Source: Ditibartonella apihabitans (GTDB lineage Bacteria; Pseudomonadota; Alphaproteobacteria; Rhizobiales; Rhizobiaceae). Taken from it: a DNA stretch of 64,000 nt. The position numbers were made by a program, and so were the translations under genes. The stretch is from assembly GCF_002007485.1 (NCBI RefSeq), contig NZ_CP015820.1:1736001-1800000 (forward strand), written 5' to 3'. How positions within the stretch are numbered: position 1 is the first letter of the stretch; each line of letters opens with the position of its first letter. A model generated the notes under the pieces. That model was given only the letters and a program-made list of their open reading frames with translations, was not told the origin of the DNA and did not search any database. Positions 50,021 to 60,167 of the stretch are shown here, one piece after another.

Positions 50021-50513
50021 TGGTTTTCCTTCGCTTTTTGTTAAAAAATTTTAGAGAATATATCGACTGTCGATTTATCAATATCAAGAGAGCCAAATCA
50101 ACAAGCAAAACATCTCGGGCTTCACAAAGGCTTGCGGCTTCAAATTTTATTAAAGTCTATTCTTGTTTCGCGTTCATGCTGAAAACAACCGCTTATTTGA
50201 TCTAGTTTTCTAAATAAATAACCTTTGGTATAGAATGTTTGTTGATTCAGCTTTTTAAAAACAATGAACTGGTTTTTTAAAAAAACATCGCCGATATTTA
50301 TAAAAAATCGCTTTTGAACAGAAAATTTGTACTCACATATCATTATACGAAATTACCGAACTGTTTTACAGCAAACTATTATTTTTCAAATATTATCCGG
50401 TAAGATTGGCAAGCTTGTCATGGTATTGCCTAAAATGAGGCGCAACAAGAAACCGGTTCTCTCGACAGAGGTGGATTCTTCCGATAAACTTGCTTCAATC
50501 CGGACATGAGAAA
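50021..50513. other. Divergent intergenic region, AT-rich
   Basis: Between the MBL hydrolase and the response regulator. Only short frames. It contains the promoters of both. Confidence 0.5.
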
Positions 50514-51218
50514 ATGACAGAACAGAATACAAAATTATCTGATGATGCTCCCCATCTACTTGTTATAGACGATGACACGCGCATACGCAGTCTTTTGTCA
50601 CAATATCTTGTCCAGAACGGCTTCCGTGTGTCTGTCGCCGCCAGTGCCGATGAAGCGCGCCGCAAATTGGCCGGACTTGATTTTGATCTCTTGATTGTCG
50701 ACGTTATGATGCCGGGCGAAAACGGCATTTCGCTCACACGTTCGCTGCGTGAAACAAAAACGGTTCCGATATTGATGCTGACAGCTTTGTCAGAAACCGA
50801 TAGCCGCATTGACGGGCTTGAAGCGGGAGCCGACGATTATCTGCCAAAACCATTTGATCCACGCGAGCTTTTATTGCGTGTCAACGCCATTTTGCGCCGT
50901 GGCAGTTCCAATGGTCAGCCCAAGATCGAACAATTGGTGTTTGGCCCCTATACATTTTCGATTGCCAAGAAAGAATTGAAAAAATCCGGTGAAGTCATCA
51001 AGCTCACAGATCGCGAACAGGATATAATGGTTATCTTTGCCGAACATGCAGGTACAACCATTCCGCGCCATAAACTTGCAACAGGTGAAGGCGAAGTGGG
51101 TGAACGAACAATTGATGTCCAGATCAACCGGTTACGCCGGAAGATCGAAAATGATCCGGCCAATCCGGTTTATTTGCAGACAGTCCGTGGCATCGGCTAC
51201 AAGCTTTCAATCGAATAG
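50514..51218 (+). CDS. OmpR-family response regulator
   Basis: A 234-residue response regulator. The receiver domain (about 13-125) has acidic residues D20 and D21, the phospho-acceptor Asp63 (LIVDVMMPG), Thr90 (LTALS) and Lys112 (LPKPF). The C-terminal winged helix (about 140-230) has LTDREQDIMVIFAEHAG and RTIDVQINRLRRKIENDP. The signal and targets are not known. The following histidine kinase starts 9 nt later and is surely the partner. The start ATG at 50514 has only GAGA just upstream; an earlier TTG in frame at 50490 is possible. Confidence 0.93.
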   Translation: MTEQNTKLSDDAPHLLVIDDDTRIRSLLSQYLVQNGFRVSVAASADEARRKLAGLDFDLLIVDVMMPGENGISLTRSLRETKTVPILMLTALSETDSRIDGLEAGADDYLPKPFDPRELLLRVNAILRRGSSNGQPKIEQLVFGPYTFSIAKKELKKSGEVIKLTDREQDIMVIFAEHAGTTIPRHKLATGEGEVGERTIDVQINRLRRKIENDPANPVYLQTVRGIGYKLSIE

Positions 51219-51227
51219 GATAATCGG

Positions 51228-52568
51228 ATGGCCGGGCCTATCAACAGTTTTGGCCGTTGGCTGGCAAAAAAAATGCCAAAGCGCCTCTATGCGCGCTCGC
51301 TCATTATCATCATTGCCCCGATGGTTCTGTTACAATCGGTTATTGCCTATGTGTTTATGGAACGCCATTGGCAAATGGTGACAGAGCGTCTGTCAACCGC
51401 AGTTGTTCGTGATATTTCGGCCATTATCGACATTATCGAAACCTATCCGCAAGACGATAATTACAACAATATTACCCGTATTGCCCAGCAGCGTATGGGG
51501 CTCAATATTTCCATTCTTCCACCGGACCCCTTGCCTCCTCCGGGGCCTAAGCCTTTCTTTGCCATTCTTGATTATTTCTTGAGTGAAGAAATTACCCGCC
51601 AGATCAACCGTCCGTTCTGGATTGACACAGTCGGAGATTCCGACCTTGTCGAAATCCGCATCCGGCTTGATAACCATGTGTTGCGTGTCTTTGCCATGCG
51701 CTCGCAAGCTTATGCATCGAATACCGGTATTTTCCTGAGCTGGATGATCGGCACGGCACTTGTTTTGTTGATCATTGCTATTTTCTTTTTGAGAAACCAG
51801 ATCAAACCGATCCAGCAGCTCGCCACAGCAGCCGACAGTTTCGGGCGCGGCCTGCCTTTGCCGGAAGGCTTCGAGCCGAGAGGTGCCGAAGAAGTGCGCC
51901 GCGCCGGAACTGCATTTTTGCGCATGCGCAAAAGAATCGAGCGGCAGATCGAACAACGCACCATGATGCTTTCAGGCGTAAGCCATGATTTGCGCACGAT
52001 TCTCACCCGCTTCAAATTACAACTGGCTTTGGCAAAAGGAAGTTTCGATACCGCACCTCTCGAACAGGATATTGCCGACATGCAGAATATGTTGGAAGGC
52101 TATCTTGCCTTTGCCCGTGGCGAGGGAACCGAAAATGTCGGCGAGCTCGATTTGAGCGAATTGATGAAGACCCTTCAAAAAGATGCGGCATTACGCGAGC
52201 GCGGTTTTGTTTATCACATAGAGGGGTCTCCTCTCGTACAATTGAAACCGAAAGCCTTTTCAAGGCTTGTCAGCAATCTGGTTTCAAACAGTTTCCGCTA
52301 TGCCAAAAATGTCGATGTCGCCATTGTTCATGACGACAATGACCTTGTCATCATTATTGATGATGATGGGCCGGGTATCCCCGCCAATATGCGCGAGGAA
52401 GTATTCAAACCTTTCTTCCGGCTTGACGAGGCGCGCAATCAGGATGCGAGCGGCACCGGCCTTGGCCTTTCGATTGCTCAGGATATTGCCCGCAGCCATG
52501 GCGGCAATATTATGCTTGATGATAGCCCGACAGGTGGCTTGCGCGTCATTGTTGAAATTCCGCTCTAG
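51228..52568 (+). CDS. Sensor histidine kinase, partner of the OmpR-type regulator
   Basis: A 446-residue membrane kinase. TM1 is at about 24-43 and TM2 at about 168-188, with a periplasmic sensor part that has a proline cluster (DPLPPPGPKP). HAMP follows (QIKPIQQLATAADSFGRG), then the phospho-acceptor H253 in SHDLRT and the ATPase domain with N-box LVSNLVSNSFRYA, DDDGPGIP, and G2 box GTGLGLSIAQDI. Architecture and length are EnvZ-like. It phosphorylates the regulator encoded 9 nt upstream. GAATAGGATAA around the preceding stop gives the ribosome site. Confidence 0.93.
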   Translation: MAGPINSFGRWLAKKMPKRLYARSLIIIIAPMVLLQSVIAYVFMERHWQMVTERLSTAVVRDISAIIDIIETYPQDDNYNNITRIAQQRMGLNISILPPDPLPPPGPKPFFAILDYFLSEEITRQINRPFWIDTVGDSDLVEIRIRLDNHVLRVFAMRSQAYASNTGIFLSWMIGTALVLLIIAIFFLRNQIKPIQQLATAADSFGRGLPLPEGFEPRGAEEVRRAGTAFLRMRKRIERQIEQRTMMLSGVSHDLRTILTRFKLQLALAKGSFDTAPLEQDIADMQNMLEGYLAFARGEGTENVGELDLSELMKTLQKDAALRERGFVYHIEGSPLVQLKPKAFSRLVSNLVSNSFRYAKNVDVAIVHDDNDLVIIIDDDGPGIPANMREEVFKPFFRLDEARNQDASGTGLGLSIAQDIARSHGGNIMLDDSPTGGLRVIVEIPL

Positions 52569-52685
52569 CGCCCGATATGAAAAGGAATAGGCATTTCGTT
52601 TCGAAACAGTATCGAAGAAAGGCTGATCGTCTTTCGGATGCTGTTTTTACCCTGCACATGTCTTCTTTTCAGAAAGGAAATCATC

Positions 52686-52883
52686 ATGCCAGCACGTTCC
52701 AAAGTCCAGCAGGAAGCAGCCGGAGCAGCCCTTGCAGCCAAACGCGGTAAAAGACCGGTAAGCTCGCTACAAGGCGCTTCCAAAAAAATGGAACAATCCA
52801 TGACAGAAGAACAACTTGAGGATTTTGCCTCAACCAAGCGCAAGGATTTACCCGACAATATCGGCAAAAAATCAAAAAAATAA
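52686..52883 (+). CDS. DUF3008-family small basic protein
   Basis: A 65-residue Lys/Ala-rich protein with the DUF3008 pattern: PARSKVQQEAAGAALAAKRG, then SLQGASKKM and a C-terminal LEDFASTKRKDLPDNI. It is predicted to be soluble and largely helical. Members are common in alphaproteobacteria and have no known function. AAAGGAAATCATC before the ATG at 52686 fixes the start inside a longer frame. It follows the kinase by 117 nt. Confidence 0.82.
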   Translation: MPARSKVQQEAAGAALAAKRGKRPVSSLQGASKKMEQSMTEEQLEDFASTKRKDLPDNIGKKSKK

Positions 52884-53527
52884 AAAGCGGTATTCCGGCA
52901 TTACGCCCCTGATATGGACCACCCGTCCTGTTTTTCATCGTGTGTAGCTCAAAAGGCTAACTGCCCTGCTCTAATCGTATCCGCTTGTGCCCATGTTATG
53001 ATCGGCGCAACGGGAACAACGTGCTGTTCATGCCGGTCTTGCAAGTCTACGTTTTTCCGCAGGCTTATTTATTATCTTTGATGGTCAAACGAGCCGCCTC
53101 CCCCTATCATTCAGAATGACGTGCCGATAACGAATCCCTTATCGGCGCGTTGCAAAAAGCGGTTTGCGACACCGTTTGTCAGTGTTTCCAGAGGAACAAC
53201 ATTTTTGGGGAAAACAAAAGCCGCCTTGCCTCACGCATAACGATTATTGCTGATTGCCAAAGCCAGTATTTTTCGCGCGTTGATATAGAAAAGATCGAGC
53301 AACTCGTCTTTTACCGGTAAAGCGCCGATTGCTCTTTTTGCGGTAAAGCAATGAATGGGTTTGAGCCATATTTCCACTCATTGCCCGATAACAATCATGA
53401 AAAAGCTGGGCTTATTCACCTTACACGAACAAGCTTGTTATCGATTTTAGCTCCTTGCAGCCGGTCGAGCAATACCGTCGTCAAAGTTCAGTCATTTCTC
53501 CCGCGACAGCCGGAGCTTCGATATTCT
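52884..53527. other. Intergenic between convergent genes, no gene seen
   Basis: About 640 nt without a supported gene or clear terminator. Confidence 0.5.
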
Positions 53528-53866
53528 TTAGAATATACGACCGCCGACGGGAACTTCTTTTGACGGCTCAAGAAGCACGACATCACCGTTTTCATCCGGC
53601 AGACCAAGAGTGAGTACTTCCGACATGAACGGGCCGATCTGGCGCGGCGGAAAATTGACAACACAGAGAACTTCGCGACCGACGAGCTCGTCGAGTTTAT
53701 AATGCACGGTTATCTGTGCTGACGAAAGTTTGACACCAATCTCTTTGCCGAAATCGATTTTGAGCTTATAGGCAGGTTTGCGCGCTTCCGGAAAAGCTTT
53801 TGCCTCGATAATCTTTCCGACACGGATATCGACTTTTAAAAAATCATCAAAATTAATTTCTGCCAC
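53528..53866 (-). CDS. csaA: tRNA-binding protein CsaA
   Basis: A 112-residue protein made of a single tRNA-binding OB fold (as in MetRS C-terminal and Arc1p domains), with FLKVDIRVGKIIEAKAFPEARKPAYKLKIDFG (two adjoining strands, residues about 9-40), NFPPRQIGPFMSEVLTLG (about 70-87) and VPVGGRIF at the end. CsaA from Bacillus binds tRNA and has chaperone-like activity. The length is standard. It lies downstream of the YbjN gene, 92 nt away, on the same strand. Confidence 0.92.
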   Translation of the reverse strand: MAEINFDDFLKVDIRVGKIIEAKAFPEARKPAYKLKIDFGKEIGVKLSSAQITVHYKLDELVGREVLCVVNFPPRQIGPFMSEVLTLGLPDENGDVVLLEPSKEVPVGGRIF

Positions 53867-53958
53867 CGCAAATACCCCTTTTTATTGTCGGCCCCTTTTT
53901 ATCGCCGGTCTTTTTTATCGCTGGCACTTTTTGACCAACAGTCAAAAAACCTATCCGA

Positions 53959-54459
53959 TCAGGCATTTCCCTTGGTTTCAAAAAGCGCAAATTGCAGCGC
54001 ATTTTCAGCCGAAAGCGAAGACCAGGCCACCATCTGGAACGCGCTGAAATGTGTTTCACAGACATCCAGCGCATTGACAAGCAGGTTTTCCACTTGTGCG
54101 TTGGATGGATGTAAACCGCCCGAAAGCAACAATGCCTGCCGGAAGATAACCGAAGAAGAATCTTCCCAGAAATCGAAATGCCCCATGAGCAATTTTTCAT
54201 TGATTGCCAGAACCAATTTGCGCAGTTCTTTCTGTCTTTGTTTTGACACGGCAATATCGAATGCACATGCAAGATGCAGTGCTTCCTGATTTTCTATCCA
54301 CGAAAAAGCAATATGATAATTTGTCCAATGTCCTTCGACACTGATTGTAATTTCATCCTCGGCTGTTCTCTCGAACGACCAATCATGTCCATTGGCCACC
54401 TGTTCAACCAAATCAACAGGATGAAGATCACGTTCCAAGTTGCCTACGGCAAGCCTCAT
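53959..54459 (-). CDS. YbjN-domain protein (type III secretion chaperone-like fold)
   Basis: A 166-residue protein with the YbjN (DUF1790-type) domain: HPVDLVEQVANGHDWSFER, EGHWTNYHIAFSWIENQEALHLACAFD and LVLAINEKLLMGHFDFWEDSSSVIFRQALLL. YbjN proteins share the fold of type III secretion chaperones and influence stress and motility in E. coli. No catalytic residue is known. The frame begins at 54501, but GAGGAATGAA lies before the ATG at 54459. Possibly co-transcribed with csaA. Confidence 0.85.
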   Translation of the reverse strand: MRLAVGNLERDLHPVDLVEQVANGHDWSFERTAEDEITISVEGHWTNYHIAFSWIENQEALHLACAFDIAVSKQRQKELRKLVLAINEKLLMGHFDFWEDSSSVIFRQALLLSGGLHPSNAQVENLLVNALDVCETHFSAFQMVAWSSLSAENALQFALFETKGNA

Positions 54460-54713
54460 TTCATTCCTCAATTCCAATGCGTTTCGCATAAAAAACAGCA
54501 AAAGCCGCCATCACAGTGTTACCACTGTGTTCCAGTTGCCCGCACGATCCTTTAAATTCTACAAACGCATAAAACACTGACCCATTTGCGTACATAAATC
54601 GCGAACTAATCATAACCCCCGATTTCGATCTGTTCGCGAATCATCTTTAGTTTTCAGTGTATTGATCTAAATTGAGAGTGCTAGTCCCCCTGATTCAAAA
54701 AGCTGTTCAAGAA
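54460..54713. other. Intergenic, no gene seen
   Basis: Between the ybjN-type gene start and the terminator of ubiK. It should contain the promoter of the former. Confidence 0.5.
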
Positions 54714-54748
54714 TAAAAAAACAGGTCGGGAATAAAGTTCCGACCTGT
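54714..54748 (-). terminator. Rho-independent terminator after ubiK
   Basis: On the minus strand ACAGGTCGG/CCGACCTGT (9 bp) is followed by seven T. Confidence 0.9.
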
Positions 54749-54808
54749 CCTAAGAGACTCTGGATTAAGCATTTTTCTGACTTATTCACAGCCAAGAAAA
54801 ACTGGGGA

Positions 54809-55108
54809 TTATTTTTTCTTTTCGTTCTCTTTTGGTGAAGACGAAGCTGTTTTTGCCTTCGAAGCGGTTTTATTTTCTTCGTTATCAAGACGTTTTTTCA
54901 ATTCTTCGACTTCTTGACGTGCTTTGGCTGCCATTTCTTTGACAACCTCGAACTCGTCACGATGAACAAAATCGAATTTATTAAGGACACGTTCCAACTG
55001 GGCACGAAAAGCTGTTTCGGCTTCCTGGCGTACACCTTGTGCAGCACCAGCTGCATCGGTCATCATTTTTGCAAGATCATCAAGAACGCGATTGGGTCCA
55101 TTACTCAT
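54809..55108 (-). CDS. ubiK: UbiK/BMFP-family accessory factor
   Basis: A 99-residue protein of the UbiK (YqiC/BMFP) family: NRVLDDLAKMMTDAAGAAQGVRQEAET, followed by a predicted coiled coil (VVKEMAAKARQEVEELKKRLD, about 55-75) and a Lys/Ser-rich tail. In E. coli UbiK helps ubiquinone synthesis under aerobic conditions with UbiJ; Brucella BMFP is a membrane-fusogenic relative. It forms homotrimers through the coiled coil. Start ATG at 55108 with AAGGATAGGC before it. It is divergent from lgt. Confidence 0.87.
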   Translation of the reverse strand: MSNGPNRVLDDLAKMMTDAAGAAQGVRQEAETAFRAQLERVLNKFDFVHRDEFEVVKEMAAKARQEVEELKKRLDNEENKTASKAKTASSSPKENEKKK

Positions 55109-55474
55109 TTAGCCTATCCTTTTCAAAACTGTTTCGAAGCCCATTAGAAAATTAACTCAAGCTAACATATAGAACATTTTTTTAAAATGAGGATAGCCGT
55201 TTTCTGGTAGCACCACCTCAAGAGAAAAAAATGCGATTAGATCAAGCTCTTTTTACAACGTGAAAACGCTCTATAAGCTTCCTCATTTTTTGCGAACAGC
55301 ACAGAAACTTCAACAGCTTTCTAACCTGAAGGCGCGCCCCAAGGCCGGAAAAAAGTCCGATAGTTTAAAATTTTCAGCAAAGCTGATACACTTTCATAAT
55401 CGGAATTGAGACTTGACCGGAACAGGTTCCTCGGTCATCTTCCCTTCTAAAATTTCAGGATATAGTAGTTTGCC
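55109..55474. other. Divergent intergenic region before lgt
   Basis: It contains the promoters of ubiK and of lgt. No gene seen. Confidence 0.5.
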
Positions 55475-56365
55475 ATGAATGATCTTCCCCCTTGCCCTGC
55501 CATTGCTTTTCCCGATTTTTTGAACCCGATCATTGTTCAAATCGGACCGGTTGCACTGCATTGGTACGGGCTCGGCTATGTCATCGGTATTTTGTTCGCC
55601 TGGTGGTATGGCGGATTTCTTCTCCGGAAAAAATCACTCTGGTATAACGACACTCCTCCGATGATCCCGCAATTATTGGGTGATTTTGTAGTCTGGGCGG
55701 CTATCGGTGTTGTTGTCGGCGGGCGGCTCGGGCAAGTTTTATTTTGGGACCCGCACTATTATTTCAGCCATCCGGCCGAAATCATCGCCGTCTGGGACGG
55801 TGGCATGGCCTTTCATGGCGGGCTTATCGGAACCATTATTGCGATGATCTGGTTTGCCCTAAAACACAAGATCGGTATCTGGACCATGTTTGACACCATT
55901 GCTGCCGGCGTGCCTGTTGGTCTCGGTGTGGTGCGCATTTGTAATTTTATCAATCAGGAATTATGGGGCAATGTGACAAATGTTCAATGGGCAGTCTGTT
56001 TTCCGCGCGATCCCGATTATCTTCCCCGCCACCCGAGCCAGCTTTACGAAGCGCTAATGGAAGGCCTCATATTGTTCATCGTGCTTGCCATTCTGGTTTT
56101 TGCATTCAAAGCCTTGCGGAAACCCGGAATTGTTTCAGGCACCTTCATTTTCGGTTATGGCATTGCCCGCATGATTTCGGAAATATTCCGTGTCCCCGGT
56201 GAAGATCCCGAATGGTTCAGTCATGTTTTTTCCGGTACCGGTTTCACCTATGGTATGGCCTTGTCGCTTCCCATGGTGCTCTTCGGCCTTTACGCTATTT
56301 GGCGGGCTTTCAAACACTCTCCGGAAAACAAAACCGGACTTCATTCGATAAAAAGCAATGGGTGA
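55475..56365 (+). CDS. lgt: Phosphatidylglycerol-prolipoprotein diacylglyceryl transferase Lgt
   Basis: A 296-residue inner-membrane enzyme with seven helices that adds diacylglycerol to the cysteine of prolipoproteins, the first step of lipoprotein maturation. It has [12 protein letters not shown] (about 27-38), the Lgt signature [12 protein letters not shown] (about 86-97), the catalytic HGGLIG (about 115-120, with His and the following loop), and [12 protein letters not shown]-like [12 protein letters not shown] (about 188-199). The family length is about 280-300. The gene overlaps the following methyltransferase by 8 nt, so the two are coupled. Confidence 0.97.
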   Translation: MNDLPPCPAIAFPDFLNPIIVQIGPVALHWYGLGYVIGILFAWWYGGFLLRKKSLWYNDTPPMIPQLLGDFVVWAAIGVVVGGRLGQVLFWDPHYYFSHPAEIIAVWDGGMAFHGGLIGTIIAMIWFALKHKIGIWTMFDTIAAGVPVGLGVVRICNFINQELWGNVTNVQWAVCFPRDPDYLPRHPSQLYEALMEGLILFIVLAILVFAFKALRKPGIVSGTFIFGYGIARMISEIFRVPGEDPEWFSHVFSGTGFTYGMALSLPMVLFGLYAIWRAFKHSPENKTGLHSIKSNG

Positions 56366-57461
56366 TCTTAAAACCAAAATTTGCGAATTGATCGCGCTTC
56401 AGGGACCAATGCGGGTGAGCACCTTCATGACATTGGCCTTGAGCGACGAACAAAACGGCTATTACAAACATGCTACTCCCTTCGGCAAAGAAGGTGATTT
56501 CATTACCGCACCGGAAATAAGCCAGATGTTTGGCGAGCTTATCGGCATCTGGGTGATTGAAACTTTCAACATGTTGAATAAACCCTCTTCTTTCAGCCTT
56601 TGCGAGTTGGGACCGGGACGCGGCACATTGATGCAGGATTTGTTACGCACAATCAAAAAGCTCTCGGCCGAATGTTTTCAAGCGGCAAATGTTGTGATGG
56701 TCGAAACCTCGGACAAGCTTATTCAACAACAGAAACAGGCACTTTCTGCTTATCGCGATAAAATCTATTGGCTCAAGGATGTCGATAAACTCCCCGCCGC
56801 CCCGCTTATTCTCGTTGCAAACGAATTTCTTGATGCTTTGCCGATTGACCAGTTCATCAAAATTGACGGTCAATGGCACGAACGGCTTATTGGAACAGAT
56901 GACAATGATCAGCTCGGATTTGCTGTCGGCAACAATGTGCTTGATCAAAAAGGCTTGCCAAAGAAATATCAGGATTTGCCCGAAGGCTCGGTTCTGGAAC
57001 TTTCGCCCGCAAGGCTGCAATTTGTGGAACAGGTTTTAAAACATCTCTCCCGCCATCACGGCTCGGCACTTTTTATCGATTACGGCAGCACCGGCCTTCC
57101 CTATGGTGACACATTGCAGGCAATTTCCCGTCACGCATTCAGCAATATTTTTGCAAATCCCGGAAAAGATGATCTGACAAGCCATGTCGACTTTTCTTCA
57201 CTTGAAGTCATTGCTGAACGCCAAGGGATTTTATCAGGTGTCATCACACAAGGCGCATTTCTAACCGGCATGGGGCTCATTGAACGAGCCGGTCAATTGG
57301 GCGCAAACAAAGGTACCGCTGTTCAGGAAAAAATACGCTCAGTAGTGGAAAGATTGGCCGCACCAAACGAAATGGGAACGCTTTTTAAAGTGCTTTGTCT
57401 GAGTGACAAAAAAACCGGCCTTCACCGGTTGTTTACTGCCGGCAATACATCCCATAATTGA
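56358..57461 (+). CDS. MidA/NDUFAF7-like class I SAM-dependent methyltransferase
   Basis: A 367-residue protein of the MidA family. It has the SAM-binding motif [17 protein letters not shown] (about 79-95), preceded by [20 protein letters not shown] (about 46-65), and [14 protein letters not shown] (about 154-167) and FIDYGSTG (about 235-242). The mitochondrial member NDUFAF7 methylates an arginine of the complex I subunit NDUFS2; a similar role on NuoD-type subunits is an inference. It overlaps lgt at its start and pgeF at its end (an ATTGA junction). Confidence 0.92.
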   Translation: MGDLKTKICELIALQGPMRVSTFMTLALSDEQNGYYKHATPFGKEGDFITAPEISQMFGELIGIWVIETFNMLNKPSSFSLCELGPGRGTLMQDLLRTIKKLSAECFQAANVVMVETSDKLIQQQKQALSAYRDKIYWLKDVDKLPAAPLILVANEFLDALPIDQFIKIDGQWHERLIGTDDNDQLGFAVGNNVLDQKGLPKKYQDLPEGSVLELSPARLQFVEQVLKHLSRHHGSALFIDYGSTGLPYGDTLQAISRHAFSNIFANPGKDDLTSHVDFSSLEVIAERQGILSGVITQGAFLTGMGLIERAGQLGANKGTAVQEKIRSVVERLAAPNEMGTLFKVLCLSDKKTGLHRLFTAGNTSHN

Positions 57462-57514
57462 CAAGCCGTTTTGAAAACGCCACGATAAGACAACCAGATA
57501 TAACGGTCATTCAC

Positions 57515-58297
57515 ATGTCACAATTGCCATCGCCGGTTTTTTCACCTTCCCTTAAAGTTTTGGAAAAAGCAGGCATAAACCATGCTTTTTTTACCCGTCA
57601 AGGCGGCGTGTCTCACGGGATTTATGAAAGCTTGAACCTTGGTCGCGGCTCCAATGACGACAAAGAAAATGTCGAAAAAAATCGCGCTATTGTTGCCGCC
57701 TATATGGGGATAAAACCGGAAAACCTCATTAATCTTTATCAAATCCACTCTCCCCATGCATTGATCATCAATGAACCGATAAAAGGTGAACGCCCCCGTG
57801 CCGATGCTTTGGTTACCAATAAAAAGGGACTCGCTTTGGGTATTTTGACAGCCGATTGCGGACCTGTTCTTTTTGCCGACCCGAAATCCCGTGTTATTGG
57901 CGCTGCCCATGCCGGTTGGCGAGGTGCTTTGGCAGGTGTTGTCGAAAATACTGTTGCAGCGATGGAAACACTGGGCGCAAAACGGGAAGATATTGTTGCA
58001 ACATTGGGACCGTCAATTGGCCCCGAACATTACGAGGTTGGCAAAGAATTTTACGAAACTTTCGTCAATAGTTGTGCCTCATACAAAAAATTCTTTGTTC
58101 CGTCAGAACGCTTCGAACATTTCTTCTTCAACCTTTGGGATTTTGTGTTAGCCCGCCTTGATGAGGCCGGTGTCCATGGCGATTGCCTGAAGCTTTGTAC
58201 CTATGCTGATGAAAAACGTTTTTTTTCCTATCGTCGCAAGACACATTTGAACGAACCCGATTATGGACGGCAGATTTCTGTTATTACCATTTCGTGA
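57515..58297 (+). CDS. pgeF: PgeF-family peptidoglycan editing/purine nucleoside protein (YfiH)
   Basis: A 260-residue protein of the former laccase-domain DUF152. The zinc/active-site residues are visible: His in NLYQIHSPHA (about 73-82), Cys in LTADCGPVLFADP (about 110-122) and His in GAAHAGWRGALAG (about 128-140). Members act as purine nucleoside phosphorylases/adenosine deaminases, and the E. coli protein removes L-Ser-containing muropeptide errors. The open frame begins at a TTG (57458) overlapping the previous gene; I chose the first ATG, 57515, which gives a usual length, though its ribosome site (AACGGT) is weak. Confidence 0.9.
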   Translation: MSQLPSPVFSPSLKVLEKAGINHAFFTRQGGVSHGIYESLNLGRGSNDDKENVEKNRAIVAAYMGIKPENLINLYQIHSPHALIINEPIKGERPRADALVTNKKGLALGILTADCGPVLFADPKSRVIGAAHAGWRGALAGVVENTVAAMETLGAKREDIVATLGPSIGPEHYEVGKEFYETFVNSCASYKKFFVPSERFEHFFFNLWDFVLARLDEAGVHGDCLKLCTYADEKRFFSYRRKTHLNEPDYGRQISVITIS

Positions 58298-59032
58298 ATA
58301 TGTTCGATGTTCTAACAAGGATTTTTGTTAACTCCAACTGATTTTGCTTTTGTCAGTGCCAACAGATATGCAATAATTTTTCCTGTCGCCTTGTCGATAG
58401 CTTTGAAAAAGTTTCGAGTATTGCAAGGCAAATACATCATTCTTTCATGCTGTTTCTTTAATGTTGTTTTGCCGGTTTCAATTTCAGACGAATGTTGAAA
58501 CCGGCTTGTGACCAATTCCGTGAACAAGCTTGATCGCGAAATGATAAGGAAAGTTCCCTTTCACATTAAACCTTGAAGCGGAGTTTCATTTTTGAACCTG
58601 ATAAGACAGACAAACTGCGCCCGCGATAAAACCACAAACAAGCGGGAATCACATTGAGTGAAGAAAAACCGGTACCGGTTTTCGTAAAGTCTTGTGTTTT
58701 TTGCAAAGAGAAACACACTTTTCTCATCAATCAAACGCAATGGCGTGCATTAACACACAGTGCATTAAAAAAAGCGCTCATTAAAACACGGCGCATAAAA
58801 AAGCCGGTTTGAAAGAATGAAGCAAAACCTGCGGAATTTGCAGTTGGTCAATAATCTGACAGTTATGCACTGAAACTCCGCTTTTTTTCGGAATATTATT
58901 TTTTTACCGGTGCAAAAACAAAACATTCAAATAAAAATGGACCGAGTGACAATATGAACTCTTGCAATCTGATAACAAAAAGTTAAAACCGCTCCCAGAA
59001 AGTCTGTTTTCTTTAGAGCCAGGGACCAAGCC
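58298..59032. other. Intergenic, no gene seen
   Basis: About 735 nt. Short frames only, without start signals. Imperfect GCATTAAAA-type repeats around 58740-58800. It holds the prs promoter. Confidence 0.5.
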
Positions 59033-59965
59033 ATGAAACTTTTCTGCGGCAATTCCAACCCACGCCTTGCCGAAGACGTAACAAAATATCTCAACATTCC
59101 TATGGGTAAAGCAACGGTAAGACGCTTTGCCGATCAGGAAATTTTTGTCGAACTCCATGAAAATGTTCGCGGTGAGGATGTTTTCCTTATCCAGTCGACA
59201 TCCTATCCCGCCAATGACCATTTAATGGAACTGCTCATTATGATTGATGCGGTTCGTCGCGCTTCTGCACGCCGCATTACTGCTGTTATTCCTTATTTCG
59301 GTTATGCAAGACAAGACCGCAAACCCGGCCCCAGAACACCGATTTCGGCCAAACTTGTTGCCAATCTATTGACTGAAGCCGGCGCAAACCGCGTTTTGAC
59401 ACTTGACCTTCATGCAGGCCAAATTCAAGGCTTTTTCGATATTCCGACCGATAATCTTTATGCGGTTCCGGTCATTGCACGCGATGTCAAAAACAACTAT
59501 TCGCTCAAAAATGTCATGGTGGTTTCACCGGATGTCGGCGGTGTTGTTCGCGCCCGCTCACTTGCAAAACGGCTTGATTGCCTGCTTGCCATCGTCGATA
59601 AACGCCGTGAACGCCCCGGTGAATCGGAAGTTATGAATGTGATTGGCGATGTTTCGGGCAAAGATTGTCTTTTGCTTGATGACATTGTCGATTCCGGTGG
59701 AACACTTTGCAACGCTGCCGAAGCCCTTTTGAAAAAAGGTGCGAAGAGTGTAACCGCCTATATTACCCATGGTGTTCTTTCTGGCGGCGCTATTGCCCGC
59801 ATCGCCGGTTCCAAGCTGAAAGAGCTTGTTATCACCAATTCCATCATGCCGACACCGGCTGTAGAACAGGCTCCCAATATCCGCGTTTTGCCAATTTCCG
59901 ACCTTATCGGCGAGGCTATTTCACGCACGGCAGCCGAACAATCGGTTTCAAGTCTGTTTGATTAA
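59033..59965 (+). CDS. prs: Ribose-phosphate pyrophosphokinase (PRPP synthetase)
   Basis: A 310-residue enzyme making PRPP from ribose 5-phosphate and ATP for nucleotide, histidine and tryptophan synthesis. [13 protein letters not shown] at the start, the flexible loop [19 protein letters not shown] (about 95-113), [18 protein letters not shown] (about 124-141) and the PRPP-binding [14 protein letters not shown] (about 215-228) are all intact. GAGCCAGGGACC precedes the ATG. A terminator follows; it is a single gene. Confidence 0.97.
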   Translation: MKLFCGNSNPRLAEDVTKYLNIPMGKATVRRFADQEIFVELHENVRGEDVFLIQSTSYPANDHLMELLIMIDAVRRASARRITAVIPYFGYARQDRKPGPRTPISAKLVANLLTEAGANRVLTLDLHAGQIQGFFDIPTDNLYAVPVIARDVKNNYSLKNVMVVSPDVGGVVRARSLAKRLDCLLAIVDKRRERPGESEVMNVIGDVSGKDCLLLDDIVDSGGTLCNAAEALLKKGAKSVTAYITHGVLSGGAIARIAGSKLKELVITNSIMPTPAVEQAPNIRVLPISDLIGEAISRTAAEQSVSSLFD

Positions 59966-59989
59966 AAGTTTCATTTGTTAACGAAAGAA

Positions 59990-60020
59990 GGCCGCAGAGA
60001 TTTTGTTTCTGCGGTCTTTT
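59990..60020 (+). terminator. Rho-independent terminator after prs
   Basis: GGCCGCAGA pairs with TCTGCGGTC, followed by TTTTATT. Confidence 0.85.
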
Positions 60021-60038
60021 ATTATGTAATCGAAGCTC

Positions 60039-60167
60039 TTATCGAACCGGAGCTGCTGCTGAACCGGATGTTTTGTCGGTCATAAGTTTTTTATGAAACT
60101 CGATCTTTCCATGTGAACGTAGATCTTTCGTCACTTTTTGGGCAAATGCGCTTTTATTCGGCTGCAT
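60039..60167 (-). CDS. Possible 42-residue small protein, overlapping the end of the HerA-like gene
   Basis: An ATG at 60167 inside the last codons of the ATPase gene is preceded by AAAAGGG and opens a 42-codon frame (MQPNKSAFAQKVTKDL, ending SGSAAAPVR) that stops at 60039. Its basic, hydrophilic make-up and overlap with the previous gene suggest a coupled small gene, but I know no homolog and it may be chance. Confidence 0.3.
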   Translation of the reverse strand: MQPNKSAFAQKVTKDLRSHGKIEFHKKLMTDKTSGSAAAPVR